The notes: generated by a model not told the origin, from the sequence alone. A DNA stretch of 63,782 bases from Phyllobacterium sp. YR531 (GCF_000282595.1 NZ_AKIZ01000020.1:1-63782); one strand, 5' to 3'; shown: positions 19,062 through 29,451, numbered from the stretch's first letter. Program-made: numbers and translations.

Positions 19062-20153
19062 GTGTACCAAGCCGAGCCAATTCTTGTTGTTGCGGCCAGT
19101 TTGGCCATGAATAAATACTCGGGAGGTTTTTGGGTTTTCGTTCTTTGCGCCGTTTCCATAAGTGGCGCATTTTTTAGCTGGGCTTTTTACGGTGAGCCAT
19201 CAATTGTTGGTTCAGTGTTTGCGCTATTCACGTGCGTTCCGATCATTGCGCTTGAGCGCGGGGCATTGTTTCCACGGCTTTACGCAAGGATGGCAGCGCT
19301 CTCTACGCCGCTTTACCTGATCGCGATGCTGATCGTCACTTATATTCTCATGTATCTTGGTTCTGCATTATGCCGGGTTTTATTGGGGTGGATCGGCTAT
19401 CACACCTATGAATCATGGCAGGAACTTGCTGTTCTACCCGCAAGTGCAATGTTTTCTGCATTGGGTGTGTCGCTGGTGGTAAGTTTTGTAGCACGTGTGC
19501 GGGAGCTCTTGGGAAGGGACGTATTCTTAAGTCTGCTGATTGGCCGCTATCGCAAACCGATCGAGGAGGAGCGAGTATTCCTCTTCATTGATCTAGTGGG
19601 GTCCACCTCTTTTGCACAAGAATTCGGAGATATCCGGGCGCAGCAGTTTCTCAGCGCTTTGTTTGCTACATTTGCAGAACCTGTGCGCAGATATCTGGGT
19701 GCCATTGATGATTATGTCGGTGATGCAGCCATTATTACCTGGCCAATGTCCCGCGGTATAAAAGACGGGAATAGTGTCAAATGCATATTTGCGATTCTGG
19801 ATTTGATTGAAGCCGATCAAGAAAAATGGATTAAGGATTTTGGGCGCGTGCCACAGCTGCGCGCCGCACTGCATGGAGGGCCGATCATCACGGCGGAAAT
19901 AGGTGTTGATCATCACAAGATTACCTACTTTGGAGATACGGTTAATACCACGGCGCGGCTCGAAACTCTGTGCCGGACCTTGGATGCGCCGGTTCTGATA
20001 TCCAGCGATCTTGCAGGACGTCTAGAATTTGACAGTGAGATTCAGCCCGAATTCCTGGGCACGCATGCAGTAAAGGGAAGAGGCCAAACTTTGGGCGTCA
20101 TGGCTTTGAAACGTGCGGCATATATTCCCGCTTCGACAAATTTTGTTCATTAA
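19062..20153 (+). CDS. Membrane-anchored class III adenylate/guanylate cyclase
   Basis: The 363-residue protein has an N-terminal region with about four hydrophobic segments (residues about 20-150) and a C-terminal cyclase homology domain (about 170-350). The metal-binding aspartates are seen in FLFIDLVGSTSF and YVGDAAIITW, and the transition-state asparagine/arginine region in FGDTVNTTARLE. I use the GTG at 19062 because GGAG stands 8 bases before it; an ATG at 19107 has no ribosome site. It should make cAMP (or cGMP) in response to a membrane signal. Similar proteins are numerous in rhizobia. No neighbour points to the signal. Confidence 0.88.
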   Translation: MYQAEPILVVAASLAMNKYSGGFWVFVLCAVSISGAFFSWAFYGEPSIVGSVFALFTCVPIIALERGALFPRLYARMAALSTPLYLIAMLIVTYILMYLGSALCRVLLGWIGYHTYESWQELAVLPASAMFSALGVSLVVSFVARVRELLGRDVFLSLLIGRYRKPIEEERVFLFIDLVGSTSFAQEFGDIRAQQFLSALFATFAEPVRRYLGAIDDYVGDAAIITWPMSRGIKDGNSVKCIFAILDLIEADQEKWIKDFGRVPQLRAALHGGPIITAEIGVDHHKITYFGDTVNTTARLETLCRTLDAPVLISSDLAGRLEFDSEIQPEFLGTHAVKGRGQTLGVMALKRAAYIPASTNFVH

Positions 20154-20258
20154 GCGTCAGATTTGCCATTTGGACGGATGACATGGCTTTCCGGCTGGGT
20201 TATGGTCCGGCCTTGTCGAGGGCCTTGGGATTGAAGAATCGAAGGGCCCTGTCAGTTT

Positions 20259-20450
20259 GCGGGAGAGTGTCCTGTACAACATTGTGCAGAGCCACCGAAG
20301 GGGAAATCGCCCGAAATCTCTCAGGTACCAAGAACCGCAAGCAGGTAAGGCAACTCTGGAAAGTCGGGGGAAACCTCGCGCCGAAGGTGTAAGTTCAGTT
20401 TGGACCAAAGTCCATGACTGTGCGAGTCTCTCAGGCTTCCGACAGAGGGG
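20259..20450 (+). promoter_or_regulatory. Tandem glycine riboswitch (gcvT leader)
   Basis: Two aptamers in a row match the glycine riboswitch core. The first (about 20259-20342) has GCGGGAGAG, CCACCGAAGGGGAAA and CTCTCAGGTAC. The second (about 20350-20450) has ACTCTGGAAAG, GCGCCGAAGGTG, TCTCTCAGGC and GACAGAGGGG. The tandem arrangement ahead of gcvT is the classic one: glycine binding turns on the glycine-cleavage operon. The expression platform should lie in 20451-20504, just before the GGAG of gcvT. Confidence 0.93.
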
Positions 20451-20504
20451 CAAAGAAACATTCCGTCGCTGTGGCGGAGGTCTTTGCACGTCTCTGGAGT
20501 ATGA

Positions 20505-21608
20505 ATGGGCACCGAAGAACAACTAAAATCACTACCGCTTGATGATCTGCACAAAACTGCTGGCGCGCGCTTTGGCGGATTTGCAGGATGGTCGATGCCA
20601 ATCACCTATCCGCTTGGGGTGATGAAAGAACATCTGCATGCGCGAGAAAATGCCGGACTTTTTGACATTTCTCATATGCAGTTGTTCGACGTGTCGGGAA
20701 AGGATTCTGCTGCGCTTTTGTCGCGCGCATGCCCGCTTGATGCCGAGGCACTGCAAACCGGCCAATCCAAATATACATTCTTTCTCGACGAGCGGGCGGG
20801 AATCCTTGACGATCTGATCGTGACCCGTTTGGGCGCCGAGCATTTTATGGTTGTTGCCAATGCCGGAAATGCAGCTGCCGATGAGGCGCATTTGCGGGGT
20901 GTTGCAAAAGATTTCGATTGCAAAATCGATGCACTGGATCGTGTATTTCTGGCTATTCAAGGGCCTCAAGCTGCGGACGTTCTGCATAAGGCGGGCCTTG
21001 CCGGTACAGAACTCGCTTTCATGCACGGCTTTGAGCCAAAACCGGGCTGGTTCATGAGCCGTTCCGGTTATACCGGAGAAGACGGCTTCGAGATCGGATT
21101 GCCTGCAGCTGATGCCCGCGTTCTGGTAAACAAACTTTTTGAAGATGAGAGAGTGGCGTGGGTGGGACTAGCCGCTCGCGATAGCCTTCGATTGGAAGCA
21201 GGCTTATGCCTGCACGGCCATGATATAACGACGGATTTTGATCCAGTTGATGCGGGCCTGACTTGGGCGATCAGCAAACCTGTGCGCGAGAAAGCCGGGT
21301 TTATCGGAGCCAAGACACTGCTGGAAAAAATTGCTTCCGGCAGTTTGCGCAAACGGGTCGGTCTGAAGCCAGATGGCCGCCAGCCAGTTCGGTCAGATAC
21401 AATTCTTGTTGATGCAGAAGGCAACCATATTGGTCTCGTGACCTCGGGCGGATTCGGGCCTTCTGCGGGGCATCCCGTAGCAATGGGATATGTCGGGAAA
21501 GAGATTCTCGCTGCCTCGACGCCGATTTTTGCCGAAGTGCGTGGTAATCGCATTCCGGTACATATTCATTCACTTCCCTTCACGCCACATCGCTACCACA
21601 AAGGATAA
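20505..21608 (+). CDS. gcvT: Glycine cleavage system T protein (aminomethyltransferase)
   Basis: The 367-residue protein has the GcvT fold: [14 protein letters not shown] near the start (substrate side), [31 protein letters not shown], and [12 protein letters not shown] with [12 protein letters not shown] later. It transfers the methylene group from the aminomethyl-lipoyl arm of GcvH to tetrahydrofolate and releases ammonia. The ATG at 20505 follows CTCTGGAG directly downstream of the riboswitch. It is first of the gcvTHP operon, with 5-base gaps between genes. Confidence 0.96.
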   Translation: MGTEEQLKSLPLDDLHKTAGARFGGFAGWSMPITYPLGVMKEHLHARENAGLFDISHMQLFDVSGKDSAALLSRACPLDAEALQTGQSKYTFFLDERAGILDDLIVTRLGAEHFMVVANAGNAAADEAHLRGVAKDFDCKIDALDRVFLAIQGPQAADVLHKAGLAGTELAFMHGFEPKPGWFMSRSGYTGEDGFEIGLPAADARVLVNKLFEDERVAWVGLAARDSLRLEAGLCLHGHDITTDFDPVDAGLTWAISKPVREKAGFIGAKTLLEKIASGSLRKRVGLKPDGRQPVRSDTILVDAEGNHIGLVTSGGFGPSAGHPVAMGYVGKEILAASTPIFAEVRGNRIPVHIHSLPFTPHRYHKG

Positions 21609-21613
21609 TCCAG

Positions 21614-21982
21614 ATGGCAACAACATATTTTACTGAAGATCATGAATGGGTGCGCGTTGAGGGTGATATCGCGACGGTCGGTATTACTGATCATGCCCAA
21701 GATCAATTGGGTGATCTTGTTTTCGTTCAGCTGCCGGATATTGGTACGAGCCTTTCCAAGGGCGATGCAGCTGTAGTTGTCGAATCTGTAAAGGCAGCTT
21801 CTGATGTTTATGCACCACTCGATGGCGAAGTGACGGACGTAAACGAGGCGACTGCCAGCGATCCTGCTCTTATCAATTCAGCCGCAACCAGCGATGGCTG
21901 GCTCTGGAAGATGAAACTTTCCAACACCGAACAACTGACCGGTCTGCTTGATGAAGCCGGTTACAAAGCGATTATTGGCTGA
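21614..21982 (+). CDS. gcvH: Glycine cleavage system H protein
   Basis: The 122-residue protein is the lipoyl carrier of the glycine cleavage complex. The lipoylated residue is Lys60 in [14 protein letters not shown], and the family opening [11 protein letters not shown] and the tail [15 protein letters not shown] are present. It shuttles the aminomethyl group from GcvP to GcvT. Length is normal, and the gene lies between gcvT and gcvP with only a few bases on each side. Confidence 0.96.
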   Translation: MATTYFTEDHEWVRVEGDIATVGITDHAQDQLGDLVFVQLPDIGTSLSKGDAAVVVESVKAASDVYAPLDGEVTDVNEATASDPALINSAATSDGWLWKMKLSNTEQLTGLLDEAGYKAIIG

Positions 21983-21987
21983 GCATC

Positions 21988-24786
21988 ATGAACAAGAGCA
22001 TATTTCCGTTTACCGATCGTCATATCGGTCCAAGCGTCCAAGGCGCACGCGCCATGTTGGCTGCATTGGGAATCCCGTCACTCGACACGTTGATTTCGCA
22101 GGCGGTCCCACAATCCATTCGGCTCGAAAAGCCGCTTGATATACCGGAAGCCATCAATGAAGCCGAGGCTTTGGCCGAATTGGCTAACAAGATGGGGCGA
22201 AATAAAACCTTCAAGAGTTTTATCGGGCAGGGTTATCACGGCACTCACGTCCCTGCCGTTATCCAACGAAACTTGTTCGAGAATCCCGCTTGGTACACGG
22301 CTTATACACCATACCAGTCCGAGATCAGCCAAGGCCGTCTTGAACTCCTGTTTCACTTCCAAACGTTGGTGACAGAACTGACGGGCCTACCTGTCGCATC
22401 CGCTTCTTTGCTGGATGAAGCAACTGCTGTTGCGGAAGCCGTGGGCATCGCCTATCGCCATCACCGCGAAAAGCGTACGCGCATCGTTCTTGCTGGCGAC
22501 ATTCACCCCCAGATTCTTGACGTGGTCAAAACGCGCGCGGAACCTCTCGGTATGAATGTTAATGGCGGCGAAATAGATTCATCAGTTGCTGCAATCATTG
22601 TGCCATGGCCAGATACTTACGGTGTTTACGGGGATCACTCGGCTACCATTAAAGCCGCCAAGGCGGCAGGTGCACTGGTTGTTGTTGTTGCCGATCCACT
22701 GGCCTTGACGATTACAGCATCACCCGCATCGCTGGGTGCGGATATTGCCGCCGGATCCATGCAGCGTTTTGGCGTTCCCGTCGGCTATGGTGGTCCACAT
22801 GCGGCTTATCTTGCGGTTAGCGATAATCTGACACGGCTTATTCCGGGACGCCTTGTTGGCCAGTCAGTAGACAGCAAGGGCAGGGCTGGTTACCGATTGG
22901 CCTTGCAGACACGCGAGCAGCATATCCGCCGCGACAAGGCCACATCAAACATCTGTACCGCGCAGGCTTTGCTTGCCAACATGGCTGTATCTTTCGCCAT
23001 ATGGCACGGCCCGCAAGGACTGCAGGCTATCGCCAGCCAAGTGCATGCCAAAACTACAAGACTGGCGGCAGGCCTTGAGGCAGCCGGATTGAAGTTAGGT
23101 GGTGCTCACTTCTTTGACACTTTGACGGTAAATGTTCCCGGTAAGGCCGTATCTATAGCTGCTGAAGCCGAAAAGGGCGAAAGGCTACTGCGCCGCATTG
23201 ACGATAGTCGGCTGGGAATTACTGTCGATGAGACGACTACCGATAAAGATCTGATTGCGCTGGCTGCACTGTTTGGGGCTAGTCTGCCAAATGATCCGGG
23301 CTCAAAGCTGCCAAGCATAAGGCAAGCGGAAGGCTTTATGACACAGGCCGTTTTCCATCAGCAGCGCTCCGAGACTGAAATGATGCGGTTCCTTCGTCGC
23401 CTTGCCGACAAGGACCTTGCTCTTGACCGTGCAATGATACCGCTCGGCTCATGCACGATGAAGTTGAATGCGGCAGCAGAGATGCTTCCCGTGAGCTGGC
23501 AAAGCGTTGCGAATGTGCACCCTTTTGCGCCCGCTGATCACGCGCTTGGCTATAAATCATTGACCGATGACCTTGAGGCCTGGCTCTCGGAGATCACCGG
23601 CTTTGATGCAGTATCGCTACAGCCGAATGCCGGTAGTCAGGGTGAGTATGCCGGACTTCTTGCTATTCGTCGTTACCATTTGGATCGTGGCGACGATCAT
23701 CGGGATATTTGCCTCATACCGGAATCGGCTCACGGCACCAATCCTGCGAGTGCACACATGGCAGGTATGCGTGTTGTGGTCGTTGCATGCGAAGAGGCGG
23801 GCGATATTGATCTTGACGATCTGAAAGCCAAAGCCGAATTGCACAGTGCCAATCTGGCTGCATTGATGATTACTTATCCTTCAACCCATGGTGTGTTTGA
23901 GGAAGGCGTCAAGGACATCTGTACCGTTGTGCACCAGCACGGCGGTCAGGTTTACTTCGATGGAGCAAACCTCAATGCGCTGGTCGGACTTGCACGTCCG
24001 GGTGATATTGGTGCAGATGTGTGCCACATGAATCTGCACAAGACGTTCTGCATTCCCCATGGCGGCGGTGGACCGGGCGTCGGTCCTATTGGTGTCAAGA
24101 AACATCTGGCTCCGTTTTTGCCCGGGCACGTTGCCAGTGGCACAGGCAATGCGGTTTCTGCAGCCCCCTTTGGTAGTGCATCAATCTTGCCTATCACATG
24201 GATGTATATCCGCATGATGGGTGGTGCAGGTCTCAAGCGTGCAACGGAGATGGCAATCCTTAATGCCAATTACATTTCCGAACGGCTGAAGGATTATTAC
24301 CCGGTCCTTTTCAAAGGGCGCAACGACCGCGTAGCGCATGAGTGCATCCTCGATACCAGAGTGCTCAAGGAGAGTGCTGGTATTGGTGTGGAAGACATTG
24401 CCAAACGTTTGATAGATTATGGCTTTCATGCCCCAACCATGTCCTGGCCGATTGCCGGAACGTTGATGGTGGAGCCAACAGAGTCAGAATCAAAGCGCGA
24501 GATCGATCGGTTCTGTGATGCAATGATTGCCATTGCTGGTGAAGCAGCAAAGGTTGCCAGCGGTGAGTGGCCAAGGGACGATAATCCCCTTGTAAATGCA
24601 CCTCATCCTTCAGGAGATGTTTTGGCTGACGACTGGTCGCATCCCTATAGCCGCAAGGTGGCAAGCTTGCCAGGCGGTGAATCGGAGGATTTGTTGAAGT
24701 ATTGGCCTCCGGTTTCCCGGATCGACAATGTTGCGGGTGATCGCAATCTTGTCTGCTCCTGTCCACCCTTAACAGCATATAATTGA
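21988..24786 (+). CDS. gcvP: Glycine dehydrogenase (decarboxylating), P protein
   Basis: The 932-residue single-chain P protein decarboxylates glycine with pyridoxal phosphate. The cofactor lysine is about residue 685 in [19 protein letters not shown]. Other landmarks are [19 protein letters not shown] near the N-terminus, [12 protein letters not shown] and [15 protein letters not shown]. It is the last gene of the riboswitch-controlled operon and is followed after 8 bases by a strong terminator hairpin. Both halves seen as separate subunits in some bacteria are fused here, as usual in proteobacteria. Confidence 0.97.
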   Translation: MNKSIFPFTDRHIGPSVQGARAMLAALGIPSLDTLISQAVPQSIRLEKPLDIPEAINEAEALAELANKMGRNKTFKSFIGQGYHGTHVPAVIQRNLFENPAWYTAYTPYQSEISQGRLELLFHFQTLVTELTGLPVASASLLDEATAVAEAVGIAYRHHREKRTRIVLAGDIHPQILDVVKTRAEPLGMNVNGGEIDSSVAAIIVPWPDTYGVYGDHSATIKAAKAAGALVVVVADPLALTITASPASLGADIAAGSMQRFGVPVGYGGPHAAYLAVSDNLTRLIPGRLVGQSVDSKGRAGYRLALQTREQHIRRDKATSNICTAQALLANMAVSFAIWHGPQGLQAIASQVHAKTTRLAAGLEAAGLKLGGAHFFDTLTVNVPGKAVSIAAEAEKGERLLRRIDDSRLGITVDETTTDKDLIALAALFGASLPNDPGSKLPSIRQAEGFMTQAVFHQQRSETEMMRFLRRLADKDLALDRAMIPLGSCTMKLNAAAEMLPVSWQSVANVHPFAPADHALGYKSLTDDLEAWLSEITGFDAVSLQPNAGSQGEYAGLLAIRRYHLDRGDDHRDICLIPESAHGTNPASAHMAGMRVVVVACEEAGDIDLDDLKAKAELHSANLAALMITYPSTHGVFEEGVKDICTVVHQHGGQVYFDGANLNALVGLARPGDIGADVCHMNLHKTFCIPHGGGGPGVGPIGVKKHLAPFLPGHVASGTGNAVSAAPFGSASILPITWMYIRMMGGAGLKRATEMAILNANYISERLKDYYPVLFKGRNDRVAHECILDTRVLKESAGIGVEDIAKRLIDYGFHAPTMSWPIAGTLMVEPTESESKREIDRFCDAMIAIAGEAAKVASGEWPRDDNPLVNAPHPSGDVLADDWSHPYSRKVASLPGGESEDLLKYWPPVSRIDNVAGDRNLVCSCPPLTAYN

Positions 24787-24794
24787 AGAAAGGA

Positions 24795-24819
24795 GCGCCG
24801 GTAAACCGGCGCTTTTTTT
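24795..24819 (+). terminator. Rho-independent terminator of gcvTHP
   Basis: A perfect 7-bp stem GCGCCGG / CCGGCGC with a TAAA loop is followed by seven T residues. It ends the gcv operon and also lies just beyond the end of the convergent gene at 24825-25886. Confidence 0.92.
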
Positions 24820-24824
24820 AGTAT

Positions 24825-25886
24825 TTACCAGTTGGGAGTGAGGTTTTCGGAGTTGTCACCGCTGTGGGAAGCTGGAGTGAATTCCCCAGCGAGTTGACGC
24901 AATGAGTATGGCAATGCTTGCAGGTCCAAGGCATCGAAAGATAGATGCTGTAAACGGGTGCGAATGAGTTCTGCAACGATACGAGCCTGTTGTTCATCGC
25001 GTAAACGTTTGGCCGCGTCTCGGTCCTTACGACGCGAAAGCCACAATTTGTGTAGCGCAAAAGCCCGTGGGTCCGGGCAAGTAAAGCTGAGCGGATAGCC
25101 TCTCTCATCCATGACGATAACCGATGCTTTAGGGCTATTAACCAGCCATGACAGCCCCTCGATTTCTATTGCTTGCAGGTCTTCTGCATCTGCGCTGAAG
25201 CGGGCCTTCTCTGTGTTTAACAAGACATTCTTGGGGGTAGGCTTGATAAGGTCAACCAGAAATCCGTCTCGATTGGCAGCCCGGTATCCATTCTTTGCCA
25301 ATGGCCGAAAGGAATGGTCTATTTTCTGCAAAAGGCCAATAAGGCCTTTGCTTGAAAAGTCTTTCGCTATCAGACGAAGATTGAAACGTGAATCCATTAA
25401 AAGATCGACGTCTTGCGTCGACAGTAAGCCGCTGCTGATGTGCACAGCCGCCATGCGTTCATAGATGAACAGGGCGTTGGTTCCAACAACATCGATTGCA
25501 GTTCCGATCAGCCCAAGCTTTTCGAGTGCTCGGATAATGCGGGCAGTTAGAAGCGGTACTCGGCCAAGTCCCATCGCACGATTGACTGGTGCCAGTTCGT
25601 CAAGCCGTTGCGCCAATCGGGAGATGCGATCTCTGGAGTTTTCACGACCAGAATGAAATTGGCTGTAATTAAGCTCGGTATCCAATGATTTAGGACCGAG
25701 AGACTTCCATATATTACCAGTCTTTTTATACAGATACGGCTTGCCATTCGTGCTCGTTTTCCATGACATGGATCCGGAAAACCGTTGATCATATTCTTTT
25801 ACACTCGCTTGATAGACCTCGTAAGCTTGTGCAGTATCCACATGCTGACGAATCTGCTCTGACGATAGCTCTTTGAATTTGCTCAT
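24825..25886 (-). CDS. GSU2403-family nucleotidyltransferase-fold protein
   Basis: The 353-residue protein has the nucleotidyltransferase-fold core around residues 130-165: VVGTNALFIYERMA, then TQDVDLLMD, where the aspartates stand in the metal-binding positions. This is the pattern of the GSU2403 / NTP_transf_8 family, whose activity is not established. The N-terminal part (YLYKKTGNIWKSLGP) and the basic C-terminal helices (LWLSRRKDRDAAKRLRDEQQAR) are also usual there. The fold is shared with AbiEii/MNT-type toxins, so a defence or toxin role is possible but not shown. Its ATG lies right beside a repeated inverted motif (25887-26007). Confidence 0.75.
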   Translation of the reverse strand: MSKFKELSSEQIRQHVDTAQAYEVYQASVKEYDQRFSGSMSWKTSTNGKPYLYKKTGNIWKSLGPKSLDTELNYSQFHSGRENSRDRISRLAQRLDELAPVNRAMGLGRVPLLTARIIRALEKLGLIGTAIDVVGTNALFIYERMAAVHISSGLLSTQDVDLLMDSRFNLRLIAKDFSSKGLIGLLQKIDHSFRPLAKNGYRAANRDGFLVDLIKPTPKNVLLNTEKARFSADAEDLQAIEIEGLSWLVNSPKASVIVMDERGYPLSFTCPDPRAFALHKLWLSRRKDRDAAKRLRDEQQARIVAELIRTRLQHLSFDALDLQALPYSLRQLAGEFTPASHSGDNSENLTPNW

Positions 25887-26007
25887 ATTATCCCAATATC
25901 ATTGATAATGTCATTAAATAGGGATAATACCAGAATAATTACAACCAAGATACTGAAAATAAATGAATTATCCCGAGCTTGTCCTTGAATTTTCAAACTA
26001 GGGATAA
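25887..26007. promoter_or_regulatory. Two equally spaced inverted repeats of ATTATCCC / GGGATAA
   Basis: ATTATCCC at 25887-25894 pairs with GGGATAAT at 25921-25928, and a second ATTATCCC at 25967-25974 pairs with GGGATAA at 26001-26007. Each pair has exactly 26 bases between its arms, and the second unit begins 80 bp after the first. The first arm touches the start codon of the minus-strand nucleotidyltransferase-fold gene. This looks like a set of operator sites for one regulator, most simply for that gene, possibly also for the sugar-binding protein gene on the other side. Confidence 0.55.
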
Positions 26008-26125
26008 AAGTTCCATAACTAATCTTACCTGATTAATTGGAACAAATGTATTTTAACAAAATCAGTTGGAATATTTATTTCATATGATAGATTATTAAAA
26101 ATTATAAGTTCTGGGAGGAACATCA

Positions 26126-27058
26126 ATGAAGAAATTTCTGTCTGCGGTTGCCATTGGCTGTCTATTCGCCTCTACCTGCTATGCCGAAAATATTGGTTTG
26201 ACTCTTGCTCGTTCGGATAGTGCATTTCTGACAATTCTACGCAATGGCATACAAGATCGCGCCAAATCTCTCGACAGCGTAACGATTCAGGTTGAAGATG
26301 CTCAAAATGACGCCAGCCGCCAGCTAAGCCAAGTACAGAATTTCGTTTCATCTGGTGTCGATGCAATTTTGGTCGTTGCTGTTGATGGCGATGGCACGCC
26401 CGCGATTACCAAAATGGCCACTGAAGCAAAAATTCCAGTTATCTATGTCAACCATCCTCCGGCAGATGTGGATAATTTGCCGGAAACGGCGGCTTTCGTA
26501 GGGTCAAACGAAGTCGATTCGGGCACAATCCAAACAAAAGAAGTGTGCAGGCTACTAAATGGGAAGGGCGACGTTTTTGTATTAATGGGGCCTTTGAACA
26601 ACCACTCTTCAATTACCCGTACGAAAGACATTCATGATGTTATCGCTACAGATGAGTGCAAGGGTATGAAGGTCATTGAAGAGCAAAGCGCAAATTGGGA
26701 TCGTCTTGAAGCGGCAAATATAATGACCAATTGGCTTTCGTCCGGCACGAAGTTTGATGCAGTTATTGCGAATAATGACGAAATGGCAATTGGTGCAATT
26801 CAAGCCATGAAATCAGCAGGTGTGGATATGGCTAATGTTGTTGTTGCGGGCATTGATGCTACGCCCGACGGGCTTGCTGCAATGGCGAGCAAGGACCTTG
26901 ACGTGACGGTATTTCAAAATGCCATAGCGCAAGGCGCTGCTGCGACGGATGCAGCTATTGCTCTTGCACGAAAACAAAAAACAGAGCGCAATATCTGGGT
27001 TCCATTCGAACTAGTAACGCCACAAAATATGAAGGATTATGCCAAGGCCAATCAATAA
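26126..27058 (+). CDS. Orphan sugar-type periplasmic binding protein
   Basis: The 310-residue protein has a clear signal peptide (MKKFLSAVAIGCLFASTCYA, cleaved about residue 20) and then the ribose/inositol-type binding fold (IGLTLARSDSAFLTILRNG, FVSSGVDAILVVAVDGDG, IPVIYVNHPP, ANNDEMAIGAIQAM). An extra pair of cysteines (KEVCRLLN and TDECKG) may form a disulphide. No ATPase or permease lies beside it, unlike the similar protein at 1512. It may work with a transporter encoded elsewhere or with a receptor. The ATG follows CTGGGAGG. The gene has its own AT-rich promoter region. Confidence 0.87.
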   Translation: MKKFLSAVAIGCLFASTCYAENIGLTLARSDSAFLTILRNGIQDRAKSLDSVTIQVEDAQNDASRQLSQVQNFVSSGVDAILVVAVDGDGTPAITKMATEAKIPVIYVNHPPADVDNLPETAAFVGSNEVDSGTIQTKEVCRLLNGKGDVFVLMGPLNNHSSITRTKDIHDVIATDECKGMKVIEEQSANWDRLEAANIMTNWLSSGTKFDAVIANNDEMAIGAIQAMKSAGVDMANVVVAGIDATPDGLAAMASKDLDVTVFQNAIAQGAAATDAAIALARKQKTERNIWVPFELVTPQNMKDYAKANQ

Positions 27059-27104
27059 ATCACGGCTGGAAGCAAAAACCGCATTCATGATGATTACAGA
27101 AACT

Positions 27105-28328
27105 CTATTTCGTTCCGATCATCGATTGGTCTAGAGTAAAAAGCTCTTGAGCACGCCCTACCCCACGCAATGCGTAGCGCCCGACGGAGACAAGCCGTCG
27201 GCGTAGCTCAGTTGGCAAAGCTCCGGCGAAACTATCGGAAATGAGAATGTCCTGATCAACAGAGCGGCACATTGATGCTATGCGGCTGACCTCGTTTACT
27301 GCCGGACCGACCACTGTGAAATCGAGGCGCGTATCGCTGCCAATATTACCGTAAAAGACTTCTCCAATATGTAGTCCAAGATAAACATCCGTTGCGGGTG
27401 CGCCGTCGGTAATGCGTGCCTGGTTAAGAATAATCAGTCGTTTGCGTAACAAGGATTGGGCCTTCAACGCGGCAGCACAGTCTTCTTCAGAATTGCCATT
27501 TGTGAAAATCGCCAGAATACCATCGCCCATCAGCTTTAGAACGTCGCCACCGGCTTCCTGTATTGAGGAAATAATCGCCTCGGCATAATCATTAAGCATG
27601 GGAATGATTGCGTCAGGCGATGCGGTGTCGGAAATACGCGTGTAACCTCTCAAATCGGAATACCATAACACCGCTTCGATACGCTCAGCCGAGCCGCGAT
27701 TGATACGCCCGGCAAGCACCCGCTTGGCAGCATCACGCCCGAGATAGACATCGGCCAAAGTCTGGACAATCCTTGTCAATGAAGCGCATTTTATTGCCAG
27801 CCCCAATCCCCTAACCATCCGGCGTATCGCGATGATATCTTCATCACGAAAACCGCGTGGTTCGTCTGTGGACCATGAGGAATAAAAGCAGTCCATTTCG
27901 CCAATGGTGCCTTCAGAAGAGAAGCGGTTTATAAGAGCGAGATAATCAGTGCATCCCTCTTCCTTCAATGTGACGAGATGACGGAATCCCGGGTCTTCTT
28001 TATGCGCCAAATTCACACGCATTTCATCTTCACCGGCATTCAGCATGCTGTAAAAGGTAGAGGTCTGCCAGTTGCTTGCGCTCTCACCTTCCCGGGAAGA
28101 TCCGTACTCAATGATCGCGCGCTCGACCTCCCCTTCCCGGCGCCATAAAAAAACCCGGCCCTCATAAATGGGATGCAGGGTGTCAACGAAAGCATTTGCA
28201 CGTTCGAGTCGGATTCCAGCATCAATGCAACGCTGGCAAAACCCATTCATAAGCTCCGTTTCGCTCGTACCGGAAAGCCCCTGAATATCCAGCCAGCATT
28301 CAATTTCTGCGATTGTTGCTTCGTTCAT
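27105..28328 (-). CDS. Soluble class III adenylate/guanylate cyclase
   Basis: From the ATG at 28328 the protein is 407 residues with no membrane segment; a TTG at 28346 would add six. The first roughly 200 residues hold an uncharacterised, possibly sensory region. The cyclase homology domain follows (about 210-395), with metal aspartates in AVLWYSDLRGYTRISD and KLMGDGILAIF, and DFTVVGPAVNEVSRI as the transition-state segment. It probably makes cAMP in the cytosol. The gene converges with the orphan sugar-binding protein gene, 46 bases apart. What it senses is unknown. Confidence 0.88.
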   Translation of the reverse strand: MNEATIAEIECWLDIQGLSGTSETELMNGFCQRCIDAGIRLERANAFVDTLHPIYEGRVFLWRREGEVERAIIEYGSSREGESASNWQTSTFYSMLNAGEDEMRVNLAHKEDPGFRHLVTLKEEGCTDYLALINRFSSEGTIGEMDCFYSSWSTDEPRGFRDEDIIAIRRMVRGLGLAIKCASLTRIVQTLADVYLGRDAAKRVLAGRINRGSAERIEAVLWYSDLRGYTRISDTASPDAIIPMLNDYAEAIISSIQEAGGDVLKLMGDGILAIFTNGNSEEDCAAALKAQSLLRKRLIILNQARITDGAPATDVYLGLHIGEVFYGNIGSDTRLDFTVVGPAVNEVSRIASMCRSVDQDILISDSFAGALPTELRRRLVSVGRYALRGVGRAQELFTLDQSMIGTK

Positions 28329-28737
28329 TGCTTTGCCTGCTTTCAAGATGCGGAATGGGTAGCACTGCTATAATGAGTTGAGACGAGATGGGCGCCTTAT
28401 GAACGGGTTTTATCATGGAGATAAAACTGGCATTCATAAGAAAATTAAACATAAGATATTGAAAAACAACACTTAATTGGATAATTCCATGCGGGCCATT
28501 CAGCACATATAGGACTTAAGTTGTATTGACTCAAGCGGCACAACTTAATACTCGCAAAAGGCAACGGATTTGTTTGATGGGAAGTATTTAACATCCCACT
28601 TTGATCTGATGTGTATGATATTTGGCGGTATTTTTAGTCTATCTCATTAATAGTGTATTTTGTTTAAGGTGTAATTTTGAGATTTTTATTGCCAGCGTTC
28701 GCGAGGACGATCAAATTTTTTAATCTGGCTCACGCCG
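28329..28737. promoter_or_regulatory. AT-rich promoter region between the cyclase and virB8
   Basis: This 409-base gap carries no gene. It is AT-rich, especially from 28560, and should hold the promoters of the divergent cyclase and virB units. It contains an inverted repeat, TTAAGTTGT (28516-28524) and ACAACTTAA (28540-28548), separated by 15 bases. This 9-bp dyad about 190 bp before virB8 is a plausible regulator site. No consensus -35/-10 pair stands out. Confidence 0.5.
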
Positions 28738-29451
28738 ATGAGCAGTCCGTTGGCTAATGAAGCGGAAAGTGGCGTCCCCAAGGCTTATTTCAGCGAGGCT
28801 ATTCGCTGGGAAAATGACGTTATTCGCTCGGTCAAGCGATCACGCGCTATTGCATGGGTTGTGGCAGCGATCAGCGCAGGGCTGACCGCTGTTGCAATGG
28901 GGTGTCTGGCCATGTTGCTACCGCTGAAAAGCTTTGAGCCGTACGTAATTGAGGTCGACAAAACCACTGGTTTCATGGAAATCAAGCGGCCTCTTGCGGA
29001 AGGTGATCTCACGCAGAATGAAGCCATTACACGCATGAATGTTGTACGCTACCTGCGTGCACGGGAGACCTATGATCCGGTTTCGGTGCAAGAGGATTTC
29101 GATCTGGCGCAGATGTTGTCGACAGGGGATGCGGGGCGCGATCTGCTGAATTTGTACAGTCCGTCCAGTCCATCCAATCCAGTCAATCTTTATGGTCGGG
29201 AAACCCGTATCCTGCCTGTGATCAAATCCATCCAGATACCTAATAGTCGAACAGCGATAGTCAGGTTTTCCACACAGCGAATAGGGCTGGCCAGCAGTGC
29301 GGATGAACATTGGGTTGCACTGATGCATTTTCGTTACACGCGCGAAACGCAATCCAATGAATGGCGTTTTGATAATCCGTTAGGGTTTCAGATTACGGAT
29401 TATCGTCGAGATCAGGAAAGCCTCTCGCCATCGGCTGGAACGCAACCATGA
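28738..29451 (+). CDS. virB8: Type IV secretion inner-membrane protein VirB8
   Basis: The 237-residue protein has a short cytoplasmic N-terminus, one membrane segment (about 40-65, AWVVAAISAGLTAVAMGCLAMLLP) and a periplasmic domain with YVIEVDKTTGFMEI, YLRARETYDP and a C-terminal VALMHFRYTRE. VirB8 is the assembly factor linking inner-membrane and outer-membrane parts of the channel. The gene heads a ten-gene operon; the ATG at 28738 has no strong ribosome site. It overlaps virB9 by 4 bases. Confidence 0.92.
   Translation: MSSPLANEAESGVPKAYFSEAIRWENDVIRSVKRSRAIAWVVAAISAGLTAVAMGCLAMLLPLKSFEPYVIEVDKTTGFMEIKRPLAEGDLTQNEAITRMNVVRYLRARETYDPVSVQEDFDLAQMLSTGDAGRDLLNLYSPSSPSNPVNLYGRETRILPVIKSIQIPNSRTAIVRFSTQRIGLASSADEHWVALMHFRYTRETQSNEWRFDNPLGFQITDYRRDQESLSPSAGTQP

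Noticed and set aside
20257-20526. 89-codon frame over the gcvT leader
   Set aside because: The region is fully explained by two glycine-riboswitch aptamers.
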